Positions 34,378-45,560 of a stretch of DNA of 64,000 bases are shown in pieces (position 1 is the stretch's first letter; each line of letters starts with the position of its first letter). The DNA is from Lasioglossum baleicum (lineage: Eukaryota; Arthropoda; Insecta; Hymenoptera; Halictidae): positions 9,858,001 through 9,922,000 of the forward strand of contig NC_134943.1 of assembly GCF_051020765.1 (NCBI RefSeq), read 5' to 3'. The notes beneath the pieces were generated by a model. That model saw only the letters and a program-made list of their open reading frames with translations, was not told the DNA's origin and did no database searches. Both the position numbers and the translations under genes were made by a program.

Positions 34378-35347
34378 AAATGGACAGTAATCTCGAAAGT
34401 GGACAGTGGAGAGCCCTTAACCACTAAATATTGCGTTTCTACTAATTGTGAGAAAAGGAAAATATTTTTCCCAAACCAGAAAAACTTATTTCTAAAATAT
34501 AGCAATTACTAAATCAATGGTAACCTTGAAGAAAGTAGAGTGAACAGGTCCGTCACCAGTGAAAAGTGAAATTCCCTGAATATTGAGAGAAGAAAATAAT
34601 TTCAACAGTATGTCATTAATAAACTTCAACGTTCCATCGATAAACAAGAAGGTGGACAATGTAAATAATGCGATAACGGAACTTATCGTCGGTTAAATCG
34701 TCAGAAAACCGTCAACGTTCCCGCAACTCTCGGGTGTATTCGCGGTCAGGAAATCACTCGGTGGCGAGATTAAAACTCCTCTACGCCTGAGCACACGTTT
34801 ATTTTCTCCACGGTCGATCGCAGACAGGTAGAGAGGGAGAGGGCTAGAGAGAGAGAGAGAGAGAAAGAGAGTGGACAAGCTGAGCTTAAAAAAAGAGGAC
34901 ATACCGTGCACTCTGCAGCCGTCGGAATCGTCGACGGAGATAAGTAGAGGAAAGAAGTTTGTTGTGTTTGGGGTCGGCGGAACTTCGTCGCGCCCCGTGA
35001 ACCACGGCAGCTTTAATCCTCCGCAAATCCTTTGAGCTCCATTAGCGACTTCGTTGCCGGACCTGAACTTCATCAAACGCACACGTTCGCTTATGTGCCG
35101 ATTCTTTCTGCGCGATGAAAGCTCCGATCTTCACCGTGCTGCTCTCTGAATTTCACTATTTTTTTCATCCAGTTTCATTTCTCGACCGTGTCGAAACATT
35201 TTGACTTGAAAAAGTCTGCGAGTCTCAGCGTTGTAGAAAATTTTTTGCAACAATTTTCCAAATTCACCAGTTTTATTAGTTCCTTTAATTCAGTGTTTCA
35301 ATTATAAAAGACGCGAGCACAGTAATAAGAAACAAACAAGCCCATAA
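34378..35347. other. Unique stretch, no gene recognised
   Basis: AT-rich to 34.68 kb, then more GC with a (GA)n tract at 34844-34870. The minus-strand frame 34693-35082 (129 codons) has a leucine/serine run encoded by that tract and no domain. Confidence 0.4.
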
Positions 35348-35355
35348 TGTACGTT

Positions 35356-35883
35356 CAGATTTGGGCGTTCATAATGATTGATTGATTAATGTGTACGATT
35401 AAAAAAAGAAATCATCGAAAAATCGACGATTGATTCAATCGATTGATGAAGTTGATCGTCAAGCGTTGATCAAAAGAAGAAATCATCGATAAATCAACGA
35501 TTGGATCGATCGATTGATGAAGTTAATCGTCAATCGTTGATTAAAAAAAGAGATCATCGAAAAAAAACATAAAAGAACGTAAACAGAGTTTGTATTTCAT
35601 TTCGCAATTTCAGCAGTTAATCATTAATCAATTATCCGATTGACGGTTACCGTCGAAAGGAATGTAAGCCTTAATTGCAACTAACGACTACAGTAGAAAT
35701 TTAATCGTTAACCGCAATTAACGATTAATAAGTGTTTAATCGTTAACTGGAATTAACGATCAATAAGTATATCATCGTTAACCGCAACTAACAACTAAAC
35801 TAGGAGATTAATTGTTACTTACGATCAACGATTAAAATAGAAATTTAGTCGTCAATGGTTGATTAAATTTTTGCCCAACTCCG
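35356..35883 (-). mobile_element. hAT-type non-autonomous element, family B copy 2
   Basis: Ends CAGATTTGGGC and GCCCAACTCCG, flanked by an imperfect 8-bp duplication (TGTACGTT 35348-55, TGTTTGTT 35884-91). Colinear in reverse orientation with 37-908, including the ATTGACGGTTACCGTC and AACTAGGAGATTAATTG blocks. It lacks the MITE found in the other copy, so it shows the uninterrupted order (GAAATGAAATACAAACTCTG when read on the minus strand). Confidence 0.75.
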
Positions 35884-35891
35884 TGTTTGTT

Positions 35892-37139
35892 CCCCTAAAA
35901 TAAATTCAATATCGTCGTTTCTACTGAAACGCACGCGTGCCAGTCACATCCATCGCTCCCTAAATGTACCATTAAATCAAGCGAACGATGCACGGAGCAA
36001 CAACGAGCGGAGCAAATCCGGAATTTCTCGTAGAATGGCGAAAGGAAACATTTGTCCGGTCAGTCGGGAGTTTATCAGCGTGCAGTATCGATGCAGCGGA
36101 GCATAATCGCGATTTTATTCGGCGAAGAATTTAGTGTCGCGTCGGACGGGCCGGTCGGAATCGCGATAACCAGCTGCGGGGGCTAACATTAACGCGGCCC
36201 CGAATAAACCATCAATAATGACGACTGCCGCGACTCGTTCCGCGAATCGAAACAATGTCGCGACATTTGCATACCATTTGCGTGATTTATAATACGCGAG
36301 ATAATTATCTTCGTAGCCAGCCGGCGTAAATATCGCGGACCTCGTGTCCGCCGCCCTCCCTCTTACCGTAACCAGCCTGTTGTTTATTTACAATAACTCT
36401 CGGGGAAACGTTCGTCGCATTAATTCACCCGCCCCTATGCTCCACCACCCCTCCCAAAATTTGCTAGCATCGTTTCTGCAAGCTTTACCCCTCACACTCC
36501 TCACGGTCATCGGTATCGCGAATACGCGTTCCAGTTTCGCGCACGTAATTTCTCGTCGATTTATCACTTATTTTTGCACGTCGCTTCTGTGTAACCGGAG
36601 CGTCGATGAAATCATTCGTGAGCTGTTTATACGGACTTTCGAAAAGCCTCGTTCCACTTTTTAACCGAATATTTATCGCTGTAATCTTGCTAATTGTTGA
36701 TCGTTAAACTGCCGCTGTGAACATGACTACTCGAATCTCTGTATTTCATCGAATTGTTTCAGGATTTTCGTTTGGAGAGTTTTCGAAGAACTCGAAGCTT
36801 GTCAAAGAGAGTGTCTCTTTTAAATGTTCGCCTTTTGCTTTCGGCCCGGTTTATTATTTACGTTTAGTGATGTAACGTTAAATAAACAAACTGGTGGACG
36901 CTTTTGTCCGAGGATTAACAATTTCCCAACAGCAAAGGGAACCGCGACTGCATTACAGCTGTGCATTTCGAGTCGAGGATAAATATTCAACGCCGCGAAA
37001 GCAGTGCCGCATGTTTATTACTGGAGGATCTTTATGCAGATTAAAATTTTTCCGACCGGGAAGAATCCAGACTAAGAAGCTGCAGCGACGCAAGTAGAAA
37101 AATTCTTTGAGCTGTTTCAATAATTCTTTTCCCAGAATT
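35892..37139. other. Unique region, no gene recognised
   Basis: GC-balanced DNA with a block at 36.05-36.35 kb (CGGGGGCTAACATTAACGCG, TTTATAATACGCGAGATAAT) of the kind often conserved non-coding in insects; inferred from composition only. The plus-strand frame at 36344-36664 (106 codons) shows no domain. Confidence 0.35.
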
Positions 37140-37420
37140 TCCCGAATGAATCACAAAAAATTGAAATTACATGAATACATCCCATGGAAAATTTAATAAA
37201 ATGATACGTGCTTCTAGGTTGAATGAAAATACATGTCTTCCAATAAAAGCTTGAACAAAATGAAGATAATAAATCCTTCTGTGTTGAATAAAAATTTACA
37301 TCCTCCCTCGCAGAATTTACTAAAATGAAGATCATAAATCCCCTGCCGAGTTGAATAAAAATATAACTCGTCCCTTGATAAATCTAATAAATTCATCTAA
37401 TGGGAACAGAAATGCATGAC
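37140..37420. repeat. Degenerate ~60-65-bp tandem repeat, about 4 units
   Basis: AATAAAATGATACGTGCTTC (37195), AACAAAATGAAGATAATAAA (37254) and ACTAAAATGAAGATCATAAA (37319) are each followed by GTTGAATRAAAATWYA and a CCTC-like word. A weaker unit lies on each side. Confidence 0.75.
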
Positions 37421-38160
37421 TCTTAATGAATTGACAGCAATAAATTCTTCCATCTTCTAGCCGCTTTTAAATTTGGCCCAGCGATTTTAAAGGAACTGCA
37501 TAAAATCTGCATAAATTGCAATCGATGCAAAACGCAAATTCGCACGGATATTGTGCTATAGGGGGATGAACTGCACCCTTCGTAGCATCAGCAATCTAAA
37601 GGGAAGAGTCGGGGCGTGGGTGTGCACGCAGACACATACACGGGCAGCTTTCTTTCGGTCACCCACATTCGCTCGTCCCTTTTGTTTTCACGATCCCCAG
37701 CCACCCCCGAGTTCGGAGGGTTGAAGCGGAAGCTTTTTGGAAGATCAGAACACAGATAGATAGGGCGCAGGAGAATGAGAGAGAGAGAGAGGAGAGAAAG
37801 CACGCATCCAGGTCACCCCGAAACTAATTGCCATTCGATTCGTCCACTCTTCGAGCCTCGCGAAAGTTTCCCGACCGCATTCCCCGCCAAAATCCCAGTC
37901 CTGCCCTCAGACAAACCGCTAGTTTCCGGCTCTGCGAACTTCCGACTTCCTACTCCACCTCCACCAATTTACATCGCGACGGACAAACCGTGATAATTGC
38001 TCCGGGAAACAATTTCGACGGTTTTCGAAAATCGAACTGGTACCATTTAGAGAATCGTCCATCGAGCACGGTAACGATCTAAAATATTTGGACGACTCGC
38101 GAGATCTACATTGCAGATTCCTTCGAATTTATACCCTCTGAATATTTCGCGATCACAAGA
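37421..38160. other. Unique stretch, no gene recognised
   Basis: Mixed composition with a short GA tract at about 37775-37795. No coding region recognised. Confidence 0.4.
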
Positions 38161-38164
38161 AACC

Positions 38165-38657
38165 TTAGGGTAACTTCGGGAGGGATGCGCCACGTTTTGT
38201 TTTCTGCTTATAAAAATTTTATTAAAAAGAATTGAAAGTGTAGGCGGCCACAGTTGTGTATTCTTTATTGAAATCTCTATAAATAATATAAAATGAAACA
38301 TTCCCGAAATTACCCTAAACAATTATTGTTGAGTAATTTAACCAAAATAAAATACTCCTCTAACATTTACGATTGAAATAAAGCACTGTACCAAATAATT
38401 CAACAATACCTCCCGAATTTCACTGATATTCACGAATCACAAAATTCCATAAACACAACAACCAACGAATGAAGGATAAACACAGTACATCGAAACGCTT
38501 TCATGCAGTAGATCCCAAGCACAGATCAGACATCCAGCATAATCGCATTCCCATAAAGCTATCCTCCAAAATAAAAATCTTAAAAATCGTCCAGTATTGC
38601 CACAATAAAAACTGGTGCATCTCTGCCATTGGTGCATCTCTCCCGAAATTACCCTAA
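38165..38657. mobile_element. Probable inverted-repeat element, TTAGGGTAAYTTCGGGAG ends
   Basis: TTAGGGTAACTTCGGGAGGG at 38165 is mirrored by CTCCCGAAATTACCCTAA ending at 38657; the match runs about 28 bp with few mismatches, through GATGCRCCA. A third copy of the right end (TCCCGAAATTACCCTAA) lies inside at 38302-38318, followed as at the outer end by ACAATT. I found no clear target duplication. Confidence 0.6.
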
Positions 38658-38814
38658 ACAATTTTCAGCGGAGATTCAGTTTGATATTGAGTAATATTTA
38701 GAATTTTTCATAGCAAACCCAAATATTGGAGCTTGCCTTAGTATTCATTCTTTTTTCGAAGATTGTAATTTACATATTTAGAGTTAACGGACATTCACTT
38801 GTATTATTATTGTA

Positions 38815-38894
38815 TTGGGTTAGAAAATAACATTGTTCGGTTTTTTCGAGTGGAATAAATCACAAAAACCGAACGAACTTATTTGCCAACCCAA
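38815..38894. mobile_element. 80-bp mariner-type MITE
   Basis: Ends TTGGGTTAGAAAATAA and the inverse TTATTTGCCAACCCAA are flanked by TA (38813-14, 38895-96). Both arms contain CGAACAATG/CGTTCGGTTTTT-like mirror text, so nearly the whole element is two terminal repeats. TTGGGTTGGCAA ends are typical of mariner elements. Confidence 0.85.
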
Positions 38895-38896
38895 TA

Positions 38897-40104
38897 TTAT
38901 TGCATATTCACTTGTGTATTATTATTGTATTATTACTGTATTCTATATTATTGTATTCACTTATATCATTCCTGTAAAGCGAAATAAACCCGGCAGGGTT
39001 TAAAATGCTTACAAATTAAAAAAAAATATTTAGAATTTTATCACAGGATGTGAATGCGAAATATATTTATATGACACCTTCACTTTTATTTAAACGCATC
39101 TGTTCTTCACCCATACTTCCACAGAACCTCCCTTGACTTTGACTTTTTTCGCGTGATTGTCCTGGAGGTTCACTGGCGGTTGTTACTAGAGGTGTATTAG
39201 AGGGTCTATCCGAGTCAAAACCGGAAACGGTATTCGCTCGCAAGCAGCAGTGGCCGATTAGACTGATCCAATTACGACGATTTGGTTTCGCGGCGATTCG
39301 ATCCGATCGGATTCGCGCGCGATTATTGGCCAACGGGCAAAGTTGCTCGCGAATGATATAATTGACTCTGTACCAGAGGGATGTATTCGAGCAGGAGTCG
39401 TGGACTCGATGGTCCTCGACGGTACTCTAATCGAGGCGAATCAATTTGCCGCGAATGCTTGCTCTATCGATAGATCGTTCTCTCTCTGTCCCAGCGATAA
39501 AACCCCGCGGATCGTCCTTTGCCACGAAACACCGACTGTCTATCGACCGTCAAACTTCCCTGCCGTTCGTCTGGAATATTTGGCAATACATTGTCCAAGC
39601 GATCGACGCGACAAAGCTCGACGGGCATCGTTGCTTTCTCTCCATCGTCGCTCTACCGTGTGTATATAGGACAGTCTGTCGCTTTCAGAGAGGCATTTCG
39701 CGAGCTGTGTTATAGTTGGCGGATGGGAAATGAGGTGCGGCGTTTCTGCACGGAAAAATGAGTCGAAAATGTAGAATAATATTTGTTAATACGTGGCTGC
39801 TTTCCCGAGGAAATTCAGTTTGAAGGGCTTTTCTGGGCAGTCGAAAAGGCCAGCGATGGTCAAACGGTTCTGTTCAGTGTGGAACGCTCCTTGCCGGAAC
39901 TATGTAGCTCGGAGTAGTAGCATAGTTCTGATATTTGTTTGATTCTGTTTAGCTCTTTAGTTTAACGTTGTCGAAGAACTTTTGCGAGATGTGAATGCGC
40001 GAAGTTTGAAACTTCGGTGTTCGAATATTGTTGTATTTAGGGGCTCGTTGTGGTGTTAATTTCAGAGGCAGTAGTGGCTAGACTCAGGACTTGTTTTGCC
40101 GGCA
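38897..40104. other. Unique region with a decayed MITE, no gene recognised
   Basis: At 39755-39835 the words GGAAAAATGAGTCGAAAATG, AGAATAATATTTGTTAATA and CCGAGGAAATTCAGTTTGAA parallel the left half of the MITE at 15835, so this is likely an old fragment. GC-balanced sequence at 39.1-39.7 kb has frames up to 108 codons with no domain. Confidence 0.4.
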
Positions 40105-40386
40105 TTGCCAAGAACAGGCGTGGCTGCGGGCTGGAGAGGGAACCCGGTGTTGCATTGCGAATAGCTGGTCAGCCGCGTTCATATCTCTCCAGCACCTCAA
40201 GGGTGAAAGAGGGTCCCCTACGGGCTCCTGGGCGGTGGGGTTTTAGCGGGTATGGCGGAGGCATAAGGCCATATAATCCCCCAATTACCATCTTAGGGGG
40301 GAGCCGAACCCCACGCTACCCTCTCCGACCTCCAATCGGAGGAGTGGGTATGTGCGTAAGAGCATTTCCCCACCGCCCTAAAAAAA
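40105..40386 (+). mobile_element. Possible retroposon 3' tail (LINE or SINE-like)
   Basis: An isolated, strongly GC-rich block with GGGTTTTAGCGGGTATGGCG, AATCCCCCAATTACCATCTT, GGGGGGAGCCGAACCCCACG and complementary CCGACCTCCAATCGGAGGAG, closing with CACCGCCCTAAAAAAA. It resembles arthropod non-LTR retrotransposon tails that I recall only loosely; structure potential and the short A run support a retroposed end. I see no target duplication and no reverse-transcriptase frame. Confidence 0.4.
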
Positions 40387-41429
40387 GGGTTTCTTCTGTC
40401 GGCGAGAGTTCGAAGTATGTGATATTATTTTTCACTAAAATTCGTACCGTTGTATTTTATAAAGAATCGCGCGGGCACTAAAGAGACGACTTAAACTCCC
40501 CCTAATTTCCCATGTAGTTCACCCTCCCTGACAAATCGTCCGCGAAAGGTGATGGATTCTTTACGGAATCACGGGGATTTTCCTGTCGCGGAGGGAGCAA
40601 GTTGAGCAAACTCCGGCGAACTCGGACAAATCACGGAAATCCTGAAACGACGCGGGAACAAACCGCTCGCGAATGACGTGGGGGTGTTGGTGGTCGTGAG
40701 GAATGGCGGGCCATTTGAAAGTTACGTAAGAAAGGTGGGTCGGTTCGAGTCGTGGAGGCGGCAGCTGTGGGAACGATCGAGTTCTAAGCTACGGACGATT
40801 CCTCGGTCAATGTACATAATGGAAGACATCCGGAGAACGCAGTGGTTGCTGGGAGAGAGGCTCTCGCGATGGGGTAGAATGGATTGATGGTGTCCGAGTG
40901 AGTTAAGGGCCGGCCCGAAGAAAGATTCGAGGTCTTCTCTCGGGCTTGACGAAGGTCCCCGTTTCCCCATTACGGATTCCCCGCGATATACTCTCGGTTC
41001 CCGTGTACCTCTTGGAAAACCGGCCGGAGAGGGGATGGAGTACTCGCCGTGTGGCTACTGGGAAGCGGGGTGAAACTTTCCCTTAATGACAGAAGTTTTA
41101 TTGCGGGCCATCGTTCAAACTGCCAGCAAGCCGACAAGCCAGTCTCTCGTGCGACTCTTTCCCTTCAATTCCCACTCTAACCGGCTAACTTGTAATTGTA
41201 ACTTGAATAACAATGATTAAGTGTCCGGCCGCACAACGACAGTCTGCTCTGCACTGCCAACCGTAGTCGAGCGGGTCCCGGAAAATCCTGTGGAACGAGG
41301 CGACGGCTGCCTGCCATGCTTACAGAGAGTAATTTAACAGTTTTACATTGTTGGAAGAGCTGTGAATAATTTCTGCTTCGATTTTTGGTCGTTCGGTGAG
41401 CAGGTGATATTTTGATAAATTGATTAGAG
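40387..41429. other. Unique GC-rich stretch, no gene recognised
   Basis: No repeats or domains. A GGTTCGAGTC word at 40741 looks like a tRNA B box, but there is no acceptor or A box around it. Confidence 0.4.
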
Positions 41430-41437
41430 TGCACCTG

Positions 41438-41976
41438 CAGAGTTGTACTAATTCAATTACACAACCGAATTACATTGTATAATATTTCAATTATACATAT
41501 AGTAATTCGACTACGTCGCAACTGAATTGCATAATTCAAACCTTTCAATTAATTCAATTACTAAGTATTTTAATCAGATGTGTAATTGAAATACAATATA
41601 ATTGAAATACGATATAATTGAAATACGATATAATTCAAATACAATATAATTCAAATTATATCCTAGAACTTTGAAGTAGTGCGATATATTTTTATGTTTT
41701 TCTTTCATATACTTGTTTGCTGTCTATGCGGCGTAGTTTCTATTCCTCGTCCTCGTTCATAATATACGTAACGCTAATTTATAATTGTACTCCAATTGCA
41801 ATTACAAATTACATCGTAATTCAATTACAAAGTATTTTATAATTGTACTCCAATTTCAATTACGAATTACATTGCAATTTAATTGAATGAAGATCTGAAT
41901 TATAAATTACGATGTGACTGAATTACAATGTAATTCAATTACCGGAGTAATTCAATTGTAATTCTGCACAACTCTG
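41438..41976 (+). mobile_element. hAT-type MITE, family A copy 4
   Basis: 8-bp target duplication with one mismatch (TGCACCTG 41430-37, TGCACGTG 41977-84). Ends CAGAGTTGTACTAATTCAAT and TAATTCTGCACAACTCTG. Shares GAACTTTGAAGTAGTGCGAT and GTTTGCTGTCTATGCGG with copy 3. Shorter than copies 2 and 3. Confidence 0.9.
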
Positions 41977-41984
41977 TGCACGTG

Positions 41985-43090
41985 CATCCGCGAGGATCTT
42001 GTATACACACTTTATTTATTCTTGGATAAGGTGGAATTCGAAATTACACGTTCCTGACAGTGGTATTTGGATTGGAATTTGTCTGATCATTTTTCTGCTT
42101 GTTCTACGTAATGCAGAACAGGTGGTAGGTTAAAACTGTAGAATTACGTGCTTTTCTATGATACGCTCTTCTAGATCTATGAAAGAATTGAATATATTAT
42201 ATACTGATGCGAATACTGAACAGAAAACACCCATGGAACAAAACTTCCAACTGAATAAAAATATTCTGTGGAATATAAAACGAACATTGATATCAGGACT
42301 GACTGATTCTTCCTGTTTCTCCAATTTCTGTGAATTCATTCCGCACGTAGGAATTTAAAGACGAGCGAGAGCATCTATGGAATGTTTCGCAGATCGTGCC
42401 ACGTGGCTGCGCGTAACCAGCAAGATACATTAACAATGGGTCTCTCGTCTTTTTTCCATCACGGAAGTCGAGCGAACGGTGCTCCGTCATTTGGACTAAT
42501 GCTTTCTTCGTTGCCGGGCTCGGCGCGCGGAGCGATCAATCTTAATTCCGCTCGCGAATTACCAACCGAGAGACCGATCTTCCCAGCCCTTCTCCCCCGA
42601 AGAAATATATTAAGACACGGTGAAACGTGGCTTTTCTATCGTTCTCGGCCGCGCCGGCGACGATGAAACGGCAGCTTTCTGCCATTAATCCAACTCCGGC
42701 GAGCGCGGCACCGTACGGCTCGGCGGCGCGGCGCGGCGCGCGTAACGAGGCAAACATCGCCGATCCATCGCGGTTTCATTATTCGAACTTCGTAATATAA
42801 ATACAATGATCGTCTCGGGGAGTAAGCTGCATGTAGACAACACAGTAGCTTCGAAAATACTTTGCGCATTCATCATCCACGGCCGTCGATTTTTATCCGC
42901 TCGCTGGATCCGTTGCTCCGTATAAAATCGCAATTCGGGGCCGGTCCAAAGTCTGCTCAAAGCATAGTTAAATCGCCCCCGCGAAGTTTCAATCGGTTGC
43001 AGTTGTTCCAGCGAGGGTGAGTGGAGGGATCGACTGGAGCGTTACTGATATAATAAAAGTGAGCAAAACTTGACAATTTTAGAAAACAGT
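41985..43090. other. Unique region, no gene recognised
   Basis: AT-rich to 42.35 kb; words at 42.08-42.17 kb (CTGATCATTTTTCTGCTTGT, GTAGAATTACGTGCTTTTCT) faintly resemble the 312-bp repeat of 48 kb. A strongly GC-rich block at 42.48-42.96 kb has frames on both strands without domains. Confidence 0.35.
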
Positions 43091-43098
43091 CTGTTTAT

Positions 43099-43626
43099 CA
43101 CGGTGTTGGGCAATAAACAAATTTATTTAAATAAAAATTTATAAACAAGTTATTTGTTATTTGGACATTCAAATAAATGCAAAAATAATTATTTATTGTT
43201 TGAGCAAGTCTAAACAGAATTATTAAAAATAATAAAGTTAATTGTTATTTAGAAATATACAATTTCAATTATTATTTGTATTGACAATAATAAATTAAAT
43301 TGTATCTTTTTATAGGCAGCTAGGCTCTGCGGACGGGCCCGACCACTGGCGGTATAACTGGAAAGGTTGCTATACCAGACAAAAAACGCGCACGTGTTCA
43401 TTCTATATATAAAATACAAGAAATAAGAGAAGACCAATAACTATATATTTGATTTCCACATCAATCCAAATAATAAATAATCTTTTATTTGCAAATAAGA
43501 ATTAATAAATAGAGATCACTTTTGGAATTATTTAAATTACTTTTATTTAGATAAAAAGTTTAGTTATTATTTGCAATTAAAATCAAACGTTTATTTATTA
43601 TTTAAAATAAAATTTGCCCAACACTG
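43099..43626. mobile_element. hAT-type MITE, CAGTGTTGGGCAA family
   Basis: Perfect 8-bp target duplication CTGTTTAT (43091-98 and 43627-34). Ends CACGGTGTTGGGCAA and TTGCCCAACACTG. The interior is AT-rich (AATAATAAATAA words) except for a GC-rich island at 43315-43375. No transposase. Confidence 0.9.
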
Positions 43627-43706
43627 CTGTTTATATATTTAATCTATTGACTTATTGATTGAGTTATTGAAGTACAGTCTCAAGAGAAACGACACAATGG
43701 AGTCTC

Positions 43707-44390
43707 TTGATGGAGTCCGAAATTGTACGAAACGGAACTGAATGAACGGAACACCACAGCCACACTGAGCCAGTGTTGCTAGATGGTACGGGAAAACTCG
43801 CGCATGCGCGACGATTCCAGCGTCACTGAAGTACGAAATCGGGCACCTTGGTTGCCCCGCATAGCTTCGCACAATCTTTTCTTCTCGATTTTCAAACATA
43901 ACGTTTAACATGCGTATGTTATATTAAAATTTGATGTGTATGTACATGTAATATATAAATATATTCTAATTGTATATATACAGTAACGGACAAAAGTTTA
44001 AGACCGCTCTAAAGAAAACTTGCCCCACAAGCTACGGACTGTAGAACGCAGATACGTTCCTGGATTCGCCGCGCATGCGCGAGTTTTCCCGTACCATCTA
44101 GCAACACTGCACTGAGCTCCTTCGGTGCGAAGTGGGTCACTAGAGTGGGGATGAGTCGGAGTGGGAACGCGTAGTGTAGTAGGGAGCGCTGGCGCGCGGA
44201 GTGGGGATCGCTGAACGCGATGACGTACTACCGAGCGTCGCGCGGCGAGGTGTGACGGTTAATATTTAGATATTTTTTCTCCTAGACGCACAGTTTGTTT
44301 TTTGATATTGCATTGTCATCCAGTTCTGAGCTATGTTTAAAGTTTCAAGTCTCTAGCTCATCGGGATGTGATTTAAAATTCGATTGCAAG
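43707..44390 (+). repeat. Dispersed repeat R1, copy interrupted by a hAT element
   Basis: Same sequence as 10133-10372 (GTCTCTTGATGGAGTCCGAA to CTCTAGCTCATCGGGATGTG), split at CACTGAGC by the element 43771-44109. An additional ~95 bp (about 44235-44330) is absent from the other copy. Function unknown. Confidence 0.85.
43771..44109. mobile_element. hAT-type MITE, CAGTGTTGCTAGATGG family
   Basis: Perfect 8-bp target duplication CACTGAGC (43763-70 and 44110-17). The terminal inverted repeats match over about 40 bp: CAGTGTTGCTAGATGGTACG, then GGAAAACTCGCGCATGCGCG. The paralogous uninterrupted site lies in the 10133-10372 copy. Inside at 43981, CAGTAACGGACAAAAGTTTA preceded by TA looks like one end of a Tc1-like element; no partner end seen. 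Confidence 0.95.
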
Positions 44391-44936
44391 ATTTTACGCA
44401 TACAACAACGACAACGACAACATCGACATCTCGGCAAGCTAATATAAGCGTGGCAAAAAGAATTTCGAAACTAACGAACGTAACCGACTGTTTCGACTTT
44501 ATAAAAGTCAGAGTTTCCATAAACATTTGAGGACGAGTGTGGCAATAACGCGACGTTGCGAGGAACGGAACGAGACCGTATTCCTGAACAACACGTCGGG
44601 ATTTATCGCGAGCCGAGATTTGCGTGTCGCGATAGCAACGGGGAATAAAAAAATTGAATCGGTCTCTTCTCGCCGGCTCGCGGACGATTCGTTTTTGAGG
44701 AAGTTCCGAGGCTCGATTTCGCGCCAGCTCGATTCCAGATTGCGAGAGAGCGCTGAGCGTAGTTCCAGGAAGGATCGGATCTCTTCTCGGCCCTCTCTCC
44801 CTGAGCCAAGGTTGAAAAAGTTGAAAAGAAGAGTTTAAGGGCGAGAGCCTCTCGCTGATCGAAACGCCTTGTCGGTCACAGATTCCATTCTCGATTCAAT
44901 CGCGCGATCTTCCCAGATTAAACTCCGCCGAGCGGG

Positions 44937-44988
<52 letters not shown>

Positions 44989-45329
44989 TCGCTCTCGTTC
45001 TCGCGAAACAAACTTTTTCCAACGACGATAAAAATAGGACGAACCTCGCGGAACCTATTCGCCGTGAGCCGCCCCCGTGCAATTATTCTCCGCGAGAGCA
45101 ACCGGAGAAAAGGGCCGACGCTCTCTGGATCCGCTGAAATTCCCTTCGAAACCGTTCGACTGCACGTTCCGCTGGGACGTGACTCGTCGCGAATTCGTTC
45201 CGTGCTCGTTTCAGACACGATCTACCGGGTGTCATGCTCGCCGAGGTAAGATCGTGGACAGGGTGGCTCGTTTTGAGCTCGAATTGAGCTGGTTTCTACC
45301 GGCCTTCATTTTCGAGGAAGTTGAAATTC
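44391..45329. other. Unique region with (TC)n, no gene recognised
   Basis: Starts with a ~60-bp segment shared with 25505-25555 (CGCATACAACAAC, GGCAAGCTAATATAAGCGTG), here with extra ACAACG triplets. GC-rich beyond 44.5 kb. A TTTCAG/ACACGA and GCCGAG/GTAAGA pair at 45211-45245 could bound a 31-nt exon, but no flanking exon supports it. Confidence 0.35.
44939..44984. repeat. (TC)n microsatellite
   Basis: About 46 bp of uninterrupted TC dinucleotides. Confidence 0.97.
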
Positions 45330-45560
45330 AATGGAGACTCGTTGTGATCATATTTTACTCGTTCTACTTATTCGAGAATGAAAATTGCGAACCGGGAACC
45401 TAGATTAGAATTCTAAATTGGACTTATTTTTTATTAGGCTTCTTCTACTATTGCAAGACGTCGAAATTAAATGTTGAATATATTATAAATGGCATTGAGC
45501 CTCGTCCGACCATTTTCAGTTTATTCCATTGAATCTGATCACTGGAATAGATGTCAAAAT
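45330..45560 (+). repeat. Solitary diverged monomers of the 312-bp repeat
   Basis: TTTTACTCGTTCTACTTATT, CTTCTACTATTGCAAGACGT, CGTCGAAATTAAATGTTGAA and CCGACCATTTTCAGTTTATT appear in the order expected of two half units of the array at 48.2-49.1 kb, about 2.7 kb away. Confidence 0.55.

Noticed and set aside
34378..35347. 129-codon minus-strand frame at 34693-35082 as a membrane protein
   Set aside because: The leucine/serine run that looks like a membrane segment is the translation of a (GA)n tract.
40738..40760. GGTTCGAGTC word resembling a tRNA B box
   Set aside because: No A box at the right distance, no acceptor stem pairing, no anticodon arm.
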